A DNA stretch of 64,000 nucleotides from Roseateles_B sp041912595 (lineage in GTDB: Bacteria > Pseudomonadota > Gammaproteobacteria > Burkholderiales > Burkholderiaceae_C). Both the position numbers and the translations under genes were made by a program. Where the stretch lies: NCBI GenBank assembly GCA_041912595.1, contig JAYRMR010000023.1, positions 14,828-78,827 of the forward strand, read 5' to 3'. The notes under the pieces are model-generated. The model saw only the letters and a program-made list of their open reading frames with translations, was not told where the DNA came from and made no database searches. Position 1 is the stretch's first letter. Each line of letters opens with the position of its first letter. Positions 7,715-15,505 of this stretch are shown one piece after another.

Positions 7715-9284
7715 CGGATTCAGGGAAGAGATCGGCCAGGGTGCGGCGTACCGCGTCCGCCAGCCAGCGCGCCACGTCGGCGTCGATCAGGTAGGGCGGC
7801 ATCAGGTAGACCGTGCGCCCGATCGGGCGGATCAGCAGCTCATGCCGCCGCGCGGCCAGATGGAAGGACTCGGCGAAGCCCGCGGGGGCGTCGACCACGT
7901 CAAAGGCCAGGATCATGCCCTGCTGCCGCAGATGGGCCACACGCGCATGCTTCGCCAGCGGGGCGAAGGCCTCGGCCAATTGCGAAGCCTGTTCGGCGTT
8001 GCGCGCGAGCTGCCCGGCATCGAAGCGGTCCAGCACGGCGTTGGCCGCGGCGCAGGCGAGCGCGTTGCCGGTGTAGGAATGCGAATGCAGGAAGCCGCGG
8101 GTGACGTCCTCGGACCAGAAGGCGCGGTAGACGGCGTCGGTGGTGAGCACCAGCGAGAGCGGCAGCGTGCCGGCGGTGATGCCCTTGGACAGCAAGATGA
8201 AATCGGGCCACAGGGATTGTTGGCCCCCACGCTCGCGGGTACGCGAGCTGCCCCCCACGGGGGCTTCGCCAGCTTGGGACGGCCCGGCGCTGGACAGGTC
8301 TTGTTGGCCCCCACGCTCGCGGGTACGCGAGCTGCCCCCCACGGGGGCTTCGCCAGCTTGGGACGGCCCGGCGCTGGACAGGTCTTGTTGGCCCCCACGC
8401 TCGCGGGTACGCGAGCTGCCCCCCACGGGGGCTTCGCCAGCTTGGGACGGCCCGGCGCTGGCGAGGTCGCCCTCGACCAGCGTGTGCTGCCAAGCAAAGA
8501 ACTGCCCCGTGCGCCCGCAGCCCACGGCGATCTCGTCGGCGATGAGGTGGATGCCGAACTCGCGCGTCATCGCGCGCACCTGGCGCAGGTAGTCGGGCGA
8601 GTGCATGACCATGCCGGCCGCGCCCTGCACGAGCGGCTCCAGAATCACGGCGGCGATGTGGGCGTGACGCTCGGCCAGCAGCGTGCGCAGCGCGGCCAGG
8701 GCCTCGGCCTCGTTGCCCAGACGGCTGTCGGGCGAGTCCACGATATGGGCACGCATCAGCAGCGGGTCGTAGGCATCGCGGAAGATGGCGACGTCGGTCA
8801 CGGCCAGCGCGCCGATGGTCTCGCCGTGGTAGCCGTTGCGCAGGCACACGAACTCGCGCTTGTCGCCGTGGCCGAGGTTGCGCCAGCTGTGGAAGCTCTG
8901 CTTGAGCGCGATCTCGACCGCACTCGCACCATCGCTGCCGAAGAAGACGTGCCCCAGCGCGCCACCGGTGCGCGCGCTCAGGCGTTCACCGAGGCGGATG
9001 GCGGGCTCGTGCGTGCAGCCGGCCAGCATCACGTGCGGCAGGGTGTCGAGCTGCTGCTTGATGGCGGCATTGACGCCGGCATCCGAGTGGCCGAAGAGGT
9101 TGACCCACCAGGAGCTGTTGGCGTCGAAATAGCGGTGGCCGTCGAAGTCGATGAGCCAGGGCCCCTCGCCCCGCGCGATGGGCAGCGGCGGCACGCGCTC
9201 GGCCCGCGCCATCTGCGTGCAGGGATGCCACACCGCATCAAGGCTGCGGCGTTGCAAGGCGGCGGTGGTGCGGTCGTCAGCCAT
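7704..9284 (-). CDS. bioA: Adenosylmethionine-8-amino-7-oxononanoate aminotransferase with repeat insertion
   Basis: Class III PLP aminotransferase making 7,8-diaminopelargonate. It is 526 residues, about 80-90 longer than usual. Diagnostic segments are the substrate-pocket ANSSWWVNLFGH, NGYHGETIGAL, the PLP-Asp segment LIADEIAVGCGRTG and the Schiff-base Lys367 in LLSKGITAG. Between FFAWQHT and PDFILLSKG lies an in-frame insertion of nearly three identical 28-residue repeats (SAGPSQAGEAPVGGSSRTRE, then RGGQQDLS). The insertion is Gly/Ser/Arg rich, probably a disordered loop, and lies about 20 residues before the catalytic Lys. All core motifs remain, so activity is plausible but untested. It starts 9 bp after liuC. 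Confidence 0.93.
   Translation of the reverse strand: MADDRTTAALQRRSLDAVWHPCTQMARAERVPPLPIARGEGPWLIDFDGHRYFDANSSWWVNLFGHSDAGVNAAIKQQLDTLPHVMLAGCTHEPAIRLGERLSARTGGALGHVFFGSDGASAVEIALKQSFHSWRNLGHGDKREFVCLRNGYHGETIGALAVTDVAIFRDAYDPLLMRAHIVDSPDSRLGNEAEALAALRTLLAERHAHIAAVILEPLVQGAAGMVMHSPDYLRQVRAMTREFGIHLIADEIAVGCGRTGQFFAWQHTLVEGDLASAGPSQAGEAPVGGSSRTRERGGQQDLSSAGPSQAGEAPVGGSSRTRERGGQQDLSSAGPSQAGEAPVGGSSRTRERGGQQSLWPDFILLSKGITAGTLPLSLVLTTDAVYRAFWSEDVTRGFLHSHSYTGNALACAAANAVLDRFDAGQLARNAEQASQLAEAFAPLAKHARVAHLRQQGMILAFDVVDAPAGFAESFHLAARRHELLIRPIGRTVYLMPPYLIDADVARWLADAVRRTLADLFPESDVA
8221..8461 (-). repeat. 2.9 copies of an 84-bp palindromic repeat inside bioA
   Basis: Units begin at 8221, 8305 and 8389, and the third stops after 73 bases. 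The copies are identical where they overlap. Each unit contains two hairpins: 7-bp arms GCTCGCG/CGCGAGC around GGTA (8231-8248 in copy 1) and 6-bp arms GCCCCC/GGGGGC around CAC (8250-8264). The 84-bp period equals 28 codons, so each copy keeps the bioA frame. From memory it resembles the palindromic repeats common between genes in Comamonadaceae and relatives; that relation is inference. Confidence 0.95.
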
Positions 9285-9293
9285 GGTCCGGCG

Positions 9294-10076
9294 TCATGCG
9301 AGCCACGAGGGCTTGGTCTTGTTCAGGAAACTCTGCACGCCCTCGCGCCCTTCGGCGGAGGCGCGGATGTCGGCGATGCGGCGCGCGGTGTCGTCGCGCA
9401 GCGGCGGCGTGATCTCGCGGTGGGCCACGTCCTGCACCAGGCGCTTGCAGGCGCGCACGGCGGCCGGGCCGTTGGCGCACAGCGCGTCGACCAGGGACTG
9501 CACCTTGGCGTCCAGCGTCTCGGGCGTGGCCAGCTCGTGCACCAGACCCAGGCGGTGCGCCTCGGCGGCGCCGAAGCGCTCGGCGGTCACGAAGTAGCGG
9601 CGCGACGCCTGCTCGCCCAGCGCGCGCACGACGTAGGGGCCGATGGTGGCCGGCAGCAGGCCCAGCTTGGCCTCGGACAGGCAGAAGCCCGCGCCCTCCA
9701 CCGCCGCGACCATGTCGCACGCCGAGACCAGGCCCACGCCGCCGGCATAGACATCGCCCTGCACGCGCGCAATCACGGGCACGGGGCAGCTGTAGATCGT
9801 CCAGAGCATGTCGGCCAGGCGGCTGGCGTCGGCATGGTTCTCCTCCCAGCTGTAGCCGGCCATGGCCTTCATCCAGTTGAGATCGGCGCCCGCGCAGAAG
9901 GCCTTGCCCTCGGCGGCGAGCACGATGGCGCGCAGGGTCGGGTCTTGCCCCAGCGTGGCGAAGGCTGCGGTCAGCTCGGCGATGACGCCCTCGTTGAAGG
10001 CGTTGCGCACATCGGGACGGTTGAGGGTGACGCGGGCCACGTGGCCGTCGCGTTCGATCTTGAGCGTGCTCGTCAT
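9294..10076 (-). CDS. liuC: Methylglutaconyl-CoA hydratase (crotonase family)
   Basis: Hydrates 3-methylglutaconyl-CoA to HMG-CoA in leucine breakdown. The 260-residue crotonase fold shows the CoA-binding AFCAGADLNWMKAMAGYS segment, the oxyanion-hole region RVQGDVYAGGVGL and the SEAKLGLLPATIGPYV segment that is characteristic of LiuC rather than general enoyl-CoA hydratases. It lies between vapC (21 bp upstream) and bioA (9 bp downstream), so it appears to be part of the same transcript as LiuB, LiuD and LiuE. Confidence 0.9.
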   Translation of the reverse strand: MTSTLKIERDGHVARVTLNRPDVRNAFNEGVIAELTAAFATLGQDPTLRAIVLAAEGKAFCAGADLNWMKAMAGYSWEENHADASRLADMLWTIYSCPVPVIARVQGDVYAGGVGLVSACDMVAAVEGAGFCLSEAKLGLLPATIGPYVVRALGEQASRRYFVTAERFGAAEAHRLGLVHELATPETLDAKVQSLVDALCANGPAAVRACKRLVQDVAHREITPPLRDDTARRIADIRASAEGREGVQSFLNKTKPSWLA

Positions 10077-10097
10077 GGGGTTCTCTTCTCGGTGCTC

Positions 10098-10499
10098 TCA
10101 GTGCTTCCAGACCTTGAGGCCGCGGTGGACCTCCAGGGCGTCGAAGTCGCGATCCTTGTGCAGCAGGGCGTAGTCGTTCTCGATGCAGAAGGTGGCCAGC
10201 AGGACGTCGATGGGGCTGCGCACCGTGTAGCCCTGGGCGCGCAGACTGCGGTAGTGGTCGACGGCGGCCATGGCCAGGGCTTCGCCGCCGGTGGGCTCGA
10301 TGGCCAGGCTCTGCATCAGCAGCGTGGCCTGCCGCAGCTCGCGCGGGTGGCGGAAGCCGCGCAAGACCTCGAACAGCACCAGGTCCGGCACCACGAGGCG
10401 CAGCTCGCCCTGATCCAGCAGCGCGGCCAGCTGATCGACGGCCGGGTGCGCGGCACCCGAGAAGAAGTCGATCCAGACGCTGGAATCAACGACGAGCAC
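10098..10499 (-). CDS. vapC: VapC-type PIN-domain toxin
   Basis: Predicted ribonuclease toxin of a type II toxin-antitoxin pair. The 133 residues fit a single PIN domain, with acidic residues at Asp5 (VVDSSVW), Glu in LFEVLRG, Asp in SPIDVLLA, and a C-terminal HKDRDFD. It begins with GTG, and its first 14 bases overlap the end of the antitoxin gene, the usual vapBC arrangement. It sits inside the leucine-degradation run. Target RNA is unknown. Confidence 0.88.
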   Translation of the reverse strand: MLVVDSSVWIDFFSGAAHPAVDQLAALLDQGELRLVVPDLVLFEVLRGFRHPRELRQATLLMQSLAIEPTGGEALAMAAVDHYRSLRAQGYTVRSPIDVLLATFCIENDYALLHKDRDFDALEVHRGLKVWKH

Positions 10500-10740
10500 G
10501 GCGCTCCCCCGGGGCGGGCTCGTGGACGGACAAGGGCGCGGACTCGGGCGATGCCGCCCAGTCCACGTCGTCGCCGCCTTCCCATTTCAGCTTGCCGCGC
10601 CACTTGAGCAGCTCGCGGTAGGCCGCCTGGCGCGCCAGCAGCTTCAGCCCGGCCTCGACCGCTTCCTTCTTGGTCTTGAAGGGGCCGGCCTGCAGGGCTT
10701 TCGCCATCAGCTCGTCATCGATCTCGATATTGGTGCGCAT
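10486..10740 (-). CDS. vapB: VapB-type antitoxin
   Basis: An 84-residue antitoxin starting MRTNIEIDDELM, the ribbon-helix-helix pattern of VapB proteins that dimerise and bind their own promoter. The motif 'KTKKEAVEAGLKLLARQ' is typical of the RHH helix pair. The Trp/acidic C-terminus probably wraps the toxin. A GTG nine codons upstream could extend it, but the chosen ATG gives the canonical N-terminus. It starts 39 bp after the liuB stop in an AT-rich gap that could hold a separate promoter. Confidence 0.88.
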   Translation of the reverse strand: MRTNIEIDDELMAKALQAGPFKTKKEAVEAGLKLLARQAAYRELLKWRGKLKWEGGDDVDWAASPESAPLSVHEPAPGERRARR

Positions 10741-10771
10741 GATGTGTACGTTTTCCAGAAGGCACACACAC

Positions 10772-10800
10772 TTTATACATTACATGCGGAAGACGCCAAA
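10772..10800 (-). promoter_or_regulatory. Possible vapBC promoter
   Basis: Read on the minus strand there is TTTGGC, a 17-bp spacer and TATAAA (10772-10777), preceded by TG as in extended -10 elements. The stretch is AT-rich against a GC-rich background and overlaps the end of liuB. The liuB end also carries the inverted repeat GACGCCAA/TTGGCGTC at 10792-10809. This would give the toxin-antitoxin pair transcription independent of liuB. Confidence 0.4.
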
Positions 10801-12387
10801 CTTGGCGTCGGGAATGGGGGCATTCAGCGAGGCCGAGAGGCCCAGCGCCAGCACGCGGCGGGTGTCGGCCGGGTCGATCACGCCGTCATCCCACAGGCGG
10901 GCGCTGGCGTAGTAGGGGTGGCCCTGGTCCTCGTACTGCTGGCGGATGGGCGCCTTGAAGGCCTCCTCCTCCGCCGCGCTCCACTGGCCGCCCTTGGCCT
11001 CGATGCCGTCGCGCTTGACCGTGGCCAGCACGCTGGCGGCCTGCTCGCCGCCCATCACCGAGATGCGGGCGTTGGGCCACATCCACAGGAAGCGCGGGCT
11101 GTAGGCGCGGCCGCACATGCCGTAGTTCCCGGCACCGAAGCTGCCGCCGATGATCACGGTGAACTTGGGCACGTTGGCGCAGGCCACGGCCGTCACCATC
11201 TTGGCGCCGGCGCGGGCGATGCCCTCGTTCTCGTACTTGCGGCCCACCATGAAGCCGGTGATGTTCTGCAGGAAGACCAGCGGGATCTTGCGCTGGCAGC
11301 ACAGCTCGATGAAGTGGGCGCCCTTGTTCGCGCTCTCGGCGAAGAGGATGCCGTTGTTGGCCACGATGCCCACGGGCATGCCCTCGATGTGGGCGAAGCC
11401 GCAGACCAGGGTGTTGCCGTAGCGGGCCTTGAACTCGTCGAAGGCCGAGCCGTCCACGATGCGCGCGATGACCTCGCGCACGTCGAAGGGCTTGCGGGTG
11501 TCCGTGGGGATCACGCCGTGCAGCTCGGCGGGGTCGAACAGCGGGGCCACGGGCGGCTGCACGCGCAGCGGCTGGGGCTTGGTGCGGTTCAGGCTGGCGA
11601 CCACGTTGCGGGCCAGGGCCAGGGCGTGGGTGTCGTTCTCGGCCAGATGGTCGGCCACGCCGGAGAGGCGCGTGTGGACGTCACCGCCGCCGAGGTCCTC
11701 GGCGCTCACCACCTCGCCGGTGGCCGCCTTCACCAGCGGCGGGCCGCCCAGGAAGATGGTGCCCTGGTTCTTGACGATGATGGTCTCGTCGCTCATGGCC
11801 GGCACATAGGCGCCGCCCGCGGTGCAGGAGCCCATCACCACGGCGATCTGCGGAATGCCCTGGGCCGAGAGATTGGCCTGGTTGTAGAAGATGCGGCCGA
11901 AGTGGTCGCGGTCCGGGAAGACCTCGTCCTGGTTGGGCAGGTTGGCGCCGCCGGAGTCCACGAGGTAGACGCAGGGGAGCTTGTTCTGCTCCGCGATTTC
12001 CTGGGCGCGCAGGTGCTTCTTGACCGTCACCGGGTAGTAGGTGCCGCCCTTGACGGTGGCGTCATTGCAGACGATCACGCACTCCACGCCGTTGACGCGG
12101 CCGATGCCGGCGATCATGCCGCCGCCCGGGGCGGCGTTGTCGTACATGTCGAGGCCGGCCAGCGGCGCGATCTCCAGGAAGGGTGTGCCGGGGTCCAGCA
12201 GCATCTCGACGCGGTCGCGCGGCAGCAGCTTGCCGCGGGCCGTGTGCTTGGCGCGGGCGGCCTCGCCGCCACCTTCGGCGATCTTGGCCAGGCGGGCGTT
12301 GAGGTCGGCGATCAGGGCCTGCATGGCCTCGGCGTTGGCCTTGAAGTCGGCGGAGCGCGCGTTGAGCTTGCTGTGCAGCACGGACAT
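10780..12387 (-). CDS. liuB: Methylcrotonyl-CoA carboxylase, carboxyltransferase beta subunit
   Basis: Transfers the carboxyl group from biotin to 3-methylcrotonyl-CoA. The 535 residues show two crotonase-like halves: the N-half with GLDMYDNAAPGGGMIAGIGR and MGSCTAGGAYVPAMSDE, and the C-half with FLQNITGFMVGRKYE and GSFGAGNYGMCGRAY. It is the first gene of the minus-strand liu/bio run and is divergent from a TetR regulator, with a palindromic operator about 36 bp upstream of its start. Unusually for this DNA, it ends in TAA, within the AT-rich vapBC promoter region. Confidence 0.96.
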   Translation of the reverse strand: MSVLHSKLNARSADFKANAEAMQALIADLNARLAKIAEGGGEAARAKHTARGKLLPRDRVEMLLDPGTPFLEIAPLAGLDMYDNAAPGGGMIAGIGRVNGVECVIVCNDATVKGGTYYPVTVKKHLRAQEIAEQNKLPCVYLVDSGGANLPNQDEVFPDRDHFGRIFYNQANLSAQGIPQIAVVMGSCTAGGAYVPAMSDETIIVKNQGTIFLGGPPLVKAATGEVVSAEDLGGGDVHTRLSGVADHLAENDTHALALARNVVASLNRTKPQPLRVQPPVAPLFDPAELHGVIPTDTRKPFDVREVIARIVDGSAFDEFKARYGNTLVCGFAHIEGMPVGIVANNGILFAESANKGAHFIELCCQRKIPLVFLQNITGFMVGRKYENEGIARAGAKMVTAVACANVPKFTVIIGGSFGAGNYGMCGRAYSPRFLWMWPNARISVMGGEQAASVLATVKRDGIEAKGGQWSAAEEEAFKAPIRQQYEDQGHPYYASARLWDDGVIDPADTRRVLALGLSASLNAPIPDAKFGVFRM

Positions 12388-12422
12388 GGTGTCTCCTGGC
12401 GGGCGGGGTGCGGAGCCTGATC

Positions 12423-12435
12423 TGAGTCAAGCTCA
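12423..12435. promoter_or_regulatory. Operator palindrome, liuB side
   Basis: TGAGTCAAGCTCA is a TGAG-N5-CTCA dyad about 36 bp upstream of the liuB ATG. Its exact reverse complement occurs again at 12526-12538. Two inverted copies in one divergent intergenic region next to a TetR-family gene strongly suggest that gene's binding sites. Confidence 0.65.
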
Positions 12436-12525
12436 ATTCATCATGTGAAACCCATTGAATCGTGTTCGCCGGGCTCGCGAAGCCGTGAGGATACGACATG
12501 CGGCAATCCCGCAGCAAGCAAGACT

Positions 12526-12538
12526 TGAGCTTGACTCA
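12526..12538. promoter_or_regulatory. Operator palindrome, tetR side
   Basis: TGAGCTTGACTCA, the reverse complement of the site at 12423-12435, lies about 24 bp upstream of the regulator start. The placement fits autorepression. The two centres are about 103 bp apart. Confidence 0.65.
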
Positions 12539-12561
12539 GAATTTCAGGGAGAATGGCCCGC

Positions 12562-13305
12562 ATGAGCCTGCCCGCCGATCCTCCCGCCGTCATGCCTCCC
12601 GCCCTGCAGCGCCGCGCGCCGGCGGGCGCCAAGGCGGAGCAGCGCGTGCGGGACCTCCTGCGCGTCGGCCGCGAGGTCTTCGCCGCCAAGGGCTACGAGC
12701 GGGCCACCACCACCGAGATCGCCAAGCGCCTGGGCATCTCGGAAGCGACGGTGTTCACCTACTTCCGCGGCAAGCGCGAGCTGTGCATGCGCGTGATCGC
12801 CGACTGGTACGACGAGATCATCGAGGCCATCGAACAGGGCCTGCCCCGCGAGGCCCCGATCCGCGAGCAGCTGGAATTCGTCGTGCACACGCACCTGCGA
12901 CTGTTCCTGATCCAGGGCACGGGGCTGTGCGAGCTGGTGCTCTCGGAAGGCCGCAAGCGCGAGGCCGACATCACCGGCGGCAGCGGCAGCTCCGCAGAGT
13001 TCGGCGAGGCCTTCATCGAGCTGCAGCGCCGCTACACCGCGCCGCTGATGGAGCTGCTCTCCCGCGGGCAGCAGCTGGGCCAGGTGCGGCAGGACATCCC
13101 CTTGCGCATGCTGCGCTCGCTGGTCTTCGGGCCGATGGAGCACATGCTGTGGGAGGTGATCATCGCGGGCCGGCAGATCAACGTCGACCAGAGCGCCCGC
13201 GACCTCGTCGCCCTGCTGTGGCCCGCCCTGCAGGCGCCGGAGGCGGAGCTGCAGCGCCTGCGCGCCCTGAAGACGACGCTGCAGCAGGCGCTGGAACAGG
13301 CCTGA
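12562..13305 (+). CDS. TetR/AcrR-family regulator, probable regulator of the liu operon
   Basis: DNA-binding repressor of 247 residues. The N-terminal HTH covers RVRDLLRVGREVFAAKGYER to ISEATVFTYFRGKREL; the rest is a helical ligand domain. Two in-frame ATGs exist (12553 and 12562). The AGGGAG ribosome-binding site at 12546-12551 is one base before the first and ten before the second, so 12562 is preferred. It is divergent from liuB across paired palindromes. TetR regulators of leucine catabolism (called LiuQ) have been described in betaproteobacteria; this is a candidate by position, not by verified homology. Confidence 0.85.
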   Translation: MSLPADPPAVMPPALQRRAPAGAKAEQRVRDLLRVGREVFAAKGYERATTTEIAKRLGISEATVFTYFRGKRELCMRVIADWYDEIIEAIEQGLPREAPIREQLEFVVHTHLRLFLIQGTGLCELVLSEGRKREADITGGSGSSAEFGEAFIELQRRYTAPLMELLSRGQQLGQVRQDIPLRMLRSLVFGPMEHMLWEVIIAGRQINVDQSARDLVALLWPALQAPEAELQRLRALKTTLQQALEQA

Positions 13306-13340
13306 CCGCGCCCAGGCCGCGCCGGGTGCGCTCCATGAAA

Positions 13341-13364
13341 AACGCCCCGTCGTCGCGGGGCGTT
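13341..13364. terminator. Bidirectional terminator
   Basis: A 9-bp stem AACGCCCCG/CGGGGCGTT closes a short loop between the convergent TetR gene and the chalcone-isomerase-like gene. There is an A run on the left, read as T's on the minus strand. It can end transcription from both sides. Confidence 0.7.
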
Positions 13365-13385
13365 CACCGGTGAGCGAAGGGCCGC

Positions 13386-13979
13386 TCAGCCTTCGAGCTT
13401 GACCAGCCCCAGCAGGCCGTCACGCGTGGAATCGCGCACCTTCGGGCCGATCCACACCTTCATCATCATCGGGAAGAAGGCCTCGCCCGCGATGGGGTCG
13501 CCCAGGCGCTTGCCGTTGAGCGAGAACTCGGTGTTCTTCTCGACCGGGTTGTAGTCGATGACCACCAGATCGCCCTTGTTGACCTTGCTGCGCTGGCCGA
13601 AGACGGCGCCGAGCTGCGAGGTGGCGATGATGTTGGCCGAGAATTCCTCGGTCGTCACGTTCTGGCGGATGCGGTCCAGCATGGCATTGGCCAGATCCTT
13701 GGCGGACACGGCGCGCAGCATGTAGAACTGGATGCGCTTGGGGCCCTTGATGCCCGTGGCGCCTTCCATGGTCGTCTGCTTGCTGGGCAGGTAGAAGGCC
13801 ACGACGGTGGAGCGGGTCGAGAGAATGCTCGAGGCCGCAATGCCATTCAGGACGAGGTTCTGGTTGCCCACGGCGGCCGTGGTCGGGAAGTCGAAGCCCT
13901 CGAACTTGACGTCCGTGGCCTGTGCCGAGCCGGCCAGCACGAGCAGGCCCATCGCGAGGGGTCGCAGGAATCGCAGCAT
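13386..13979 (-). CDS. Chalcone-isomerase-like periplasmic protein
   Basis: A 197-residue protein with a signal peptide (MLRFLRPLAMGLLVLAGSAQA, cleavage after AQA), so it is exported. The mature part matches the bacterial chalcone-isomerase-like family: GFDFPTTAAVGNQNLVLNGI, FYLPSKQTTMEGATG and a C-terminal GEAFFPMMMKVWIGPKV. Family members share the fold of plant chalcone isomerase but mostly have no known reaction; a fatty-acid- or flavonoid-like ligand is possible. It stands alone, divergent from a beta-barrel gene, with a hairpin terminator at its 3' end. Confidence 0.82.
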   Translation of the reverse strand: MLRFLRPLAMGLLVLAGSAQATDVKFEGFDFPTTAAVGNQNLVLNGIAASSILSTRSTVVAFYLPSKQTTMEGATGIKGPKRIQFYMLRAVSAKDLANAMLDRIRQNVTTEEFSANIIATSQLGAVFGQRSKVNKGDLVVIDYNPVEKNTEFSLNGKRLGDPIAGEAFFPMMMKVWIGPKVRDSTRDGLLGLVKLEG

Positions 13980-14036
13980 CTTGTCTCCTTGACATGCGGC
14001 AGCGCCACATCACATGAAGGTACTGCCAGGGGGCGG

Positions 14037-14065
14037 ATCATAGAGAAGTGCGCTCGCCGACGCAG
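14037..14065 (-). promoter_or_regulatory. Possible promoter of the chalcone-isomerase-like gene
   Basis: The minus strand has a good -10 (TATGAT at 14037-14042) but only a weak -35 (CTGCGT) 17 bp upstream. A start near 14030 would give a leader of about 50 bases. The rest of 13980-14263 shows no other recognisable signal. Confidence 0.35.
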
Positions 14066-14263
14066 CAGCGCAGTCCGGCAAGATTACGCAGCTTGCGCCG
14101 ATTCGGCAGGCGCCTCTAGCTGGATTGCTGTGCATTTCACGCCAACACTGGCAGCATCCGCCCCATTCCCCGTCCCGGCGCTCCCGGGCCCGCCCGCAAC
14201 GCTGCCGCGCCGACCGCACGGCGGCGTCTTGCGCCTTCCCCTTTTCCAGCAATCAGGACCACC

Positions 14264-15268
14264 ATGAAGAAGTACACCCTGGCCCTCCTCGCTGCCACTG
14301 CCGCCCTCGGCACGGCCCATGCCACCGAAAACGGCCAGCTGCGCGCCCTGCTCGGCGCGCCGAGCTATGAACTGGCCTCGCCGCAGTTCCCCGGCTGGTA
14401 CGGCCAGCTCTGGCTGCAGCACTACAGCGCCAAGCGCCTGAAGGGCGACGACGGCCAGGCCCTGCAGACGCAGGCCGCCACGCCGCTGGGCACGCTGCCC
14501 GTGCAGATCCAGGGCGAAATCGACGCCGACGTCTTCGTGACGCGCGGCACCTGGGTCACCGAGAAGCTGGTCGCCGAAGGCCGCCTGGGCTTCTCCGCCA
14601 CCCTGCCCTTCATCCGCCAGCGCAATGACATCCGCCTGAGCGCCACCCTGCCCGCCGGCGTGCCGGCCGGTGCCGCCACCGCCGTGCAGGCGCTGCTCGA
14701 CCAGCAGAGCGCCGCGCGCTCCGGCAGCAAGACCGGCCAGGGCGATCTGGACGTGGCCGGCTTCGTGGACTGGCAGAACGACGACAGCCGCCTGGTGCTG
14801 GGCCTGAGCGCGGTCGCCCCGACGGGCGCCTACGACGCGCAGCGCGCCGTGAACCCGGGCGCCGGCAAGTTCTGGACGGTGCGCCCGCTGGTGATCGCGT
14901 CGAAGGTCTGGGAAAACGGCGTGGAGCTGGGCCTGCGCGCCACCTACTCCGTCAACACCCGCAACACCGCGACCGACGTCCGCTCCGGCCAGTACCTGCA
15001 CGCGGACTACGCCGCCATGTACCGCATCAACGACGAATGGCGCACCGGCCTGCAGGGCTACCTGGTCGAGCAGACCACCCGCGACAACGGCCCGGGCGTC
15101 GCCGCCAACGGCAACAAGGCCCGCGTGCGCTCGCTGGGCCCGATGGTGGCCTACGTGTCGGAAGACGGCGTGTGGTCGGCCGAGTTCAAGGTCGCCAAGG
15201 AGTTCAGCGTGCGCAACCGCCCGGAAGGCACGACCGCCTGGGTGCGGCTGAATCTGCGCCTGGATTGA
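14264..15268 (+). CDS. Outer-membrane beta-barrel protein, MetA-pathway phenol-degradation-like family
   Basis: A 334-residue protein with a clear signal peptide (MKKYTLALLAATAALGTAHA) and alternating hydrophobic/aromatic strands to a C-terminal VRLNLRLD, as in outer-membrane barrels. The overall pattern, with PGWYGQLWLQHYSA near the start, LDVAGFVDWQNDD and VGLSAVAPTGAY-like strands in the middle, fits the 'putative MetA-pathway of phenol degradation' family. Its substrate is unknown and no aromatic-degradation genes lie nearby, so the family name should not be read as a function. A strong rho-independent terminator follows. Confidence 0.75.
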   Translation: MKKYTLALLAATAALGTAHATENGQLRALLGAPSYELASPQFPGWYGQLWLQHYSAKRLKGDDGQALQTQAATPLGTLPVQIQGEIDADVFVTRGTWVTEKLVAEGRLGFSATLPFIRQRNDIRLSATLPAGVPAGAATAVQALLDQQSAARSGSKTGQGDLDVAGFVDWQNDDSRLVLGLSAVAPTGAYDAQRAVNPGAGKFWTVRPLVIASKVWENGVELGLRATYSVNTRNTATDVRSGQYLHADYAAMYRINDEWRTGLQGYLVEQTTRDNGPGVAANGNKARVRSLGPMVAYVSEDGVWSAEFKVAKEFSVRNRPEGTTAWVRLNLRLD

Positions 15269-15307
15269 TGCCGCGGGCCTGACGCCAGGCCTCGCAGGAA
15301 CGCAAAG

Positions 15308-15335
15308 GGGGATCGGCCGAGCCGATCCCCTTTTT
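15308..15335 (+). terminator. Rho-independent terminator
   Basis: A 10-bp perfect stem GGGGATCGGC/GCCGATCCCC around CGA is followed by TTTTT. It lies 40 bp after the stop of the beta-barrel gene. Confidence 0.9.
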
Positions 15336-15433
15336 GTTTGTCCGCCTCGCGACGCAAGGCCCCGCGATCATCGGCTGCGGACCGGTGGCCACCAAGCACC
15401 GCACAGGCAAGGCACAGGCGCCGCGCGCACAAG

Positions 15434-15460
15434 AAAAAAGGCCGGGCATGGCCCGGCCTT
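15434..15460 (-). terminator. Rho-independent terminator of the TonB-dependent receptor
   Basis: A 10-bp stem AAGGCCGGGC/GCCCGGCCTT around ATG; on the minus strand the hairpin is followed by a T-rich tract (the AAGAAAAAAG run at 15431-15440). It lies 45 bp after the receptor stop. Confidence 0.85.
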
Positions 15461-15505
15461 GTTCTAGGCGGGCGCCCATCGGACGCCCGCATCGTGGAGA
15501 CAAGC

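Noticed and set aside
8221..8461. Possible frameshift or pseudogene in bioA
   Set aside because: The array keeps the frame throughout, adds no stop, and all conserved motifs on both sides are intact.
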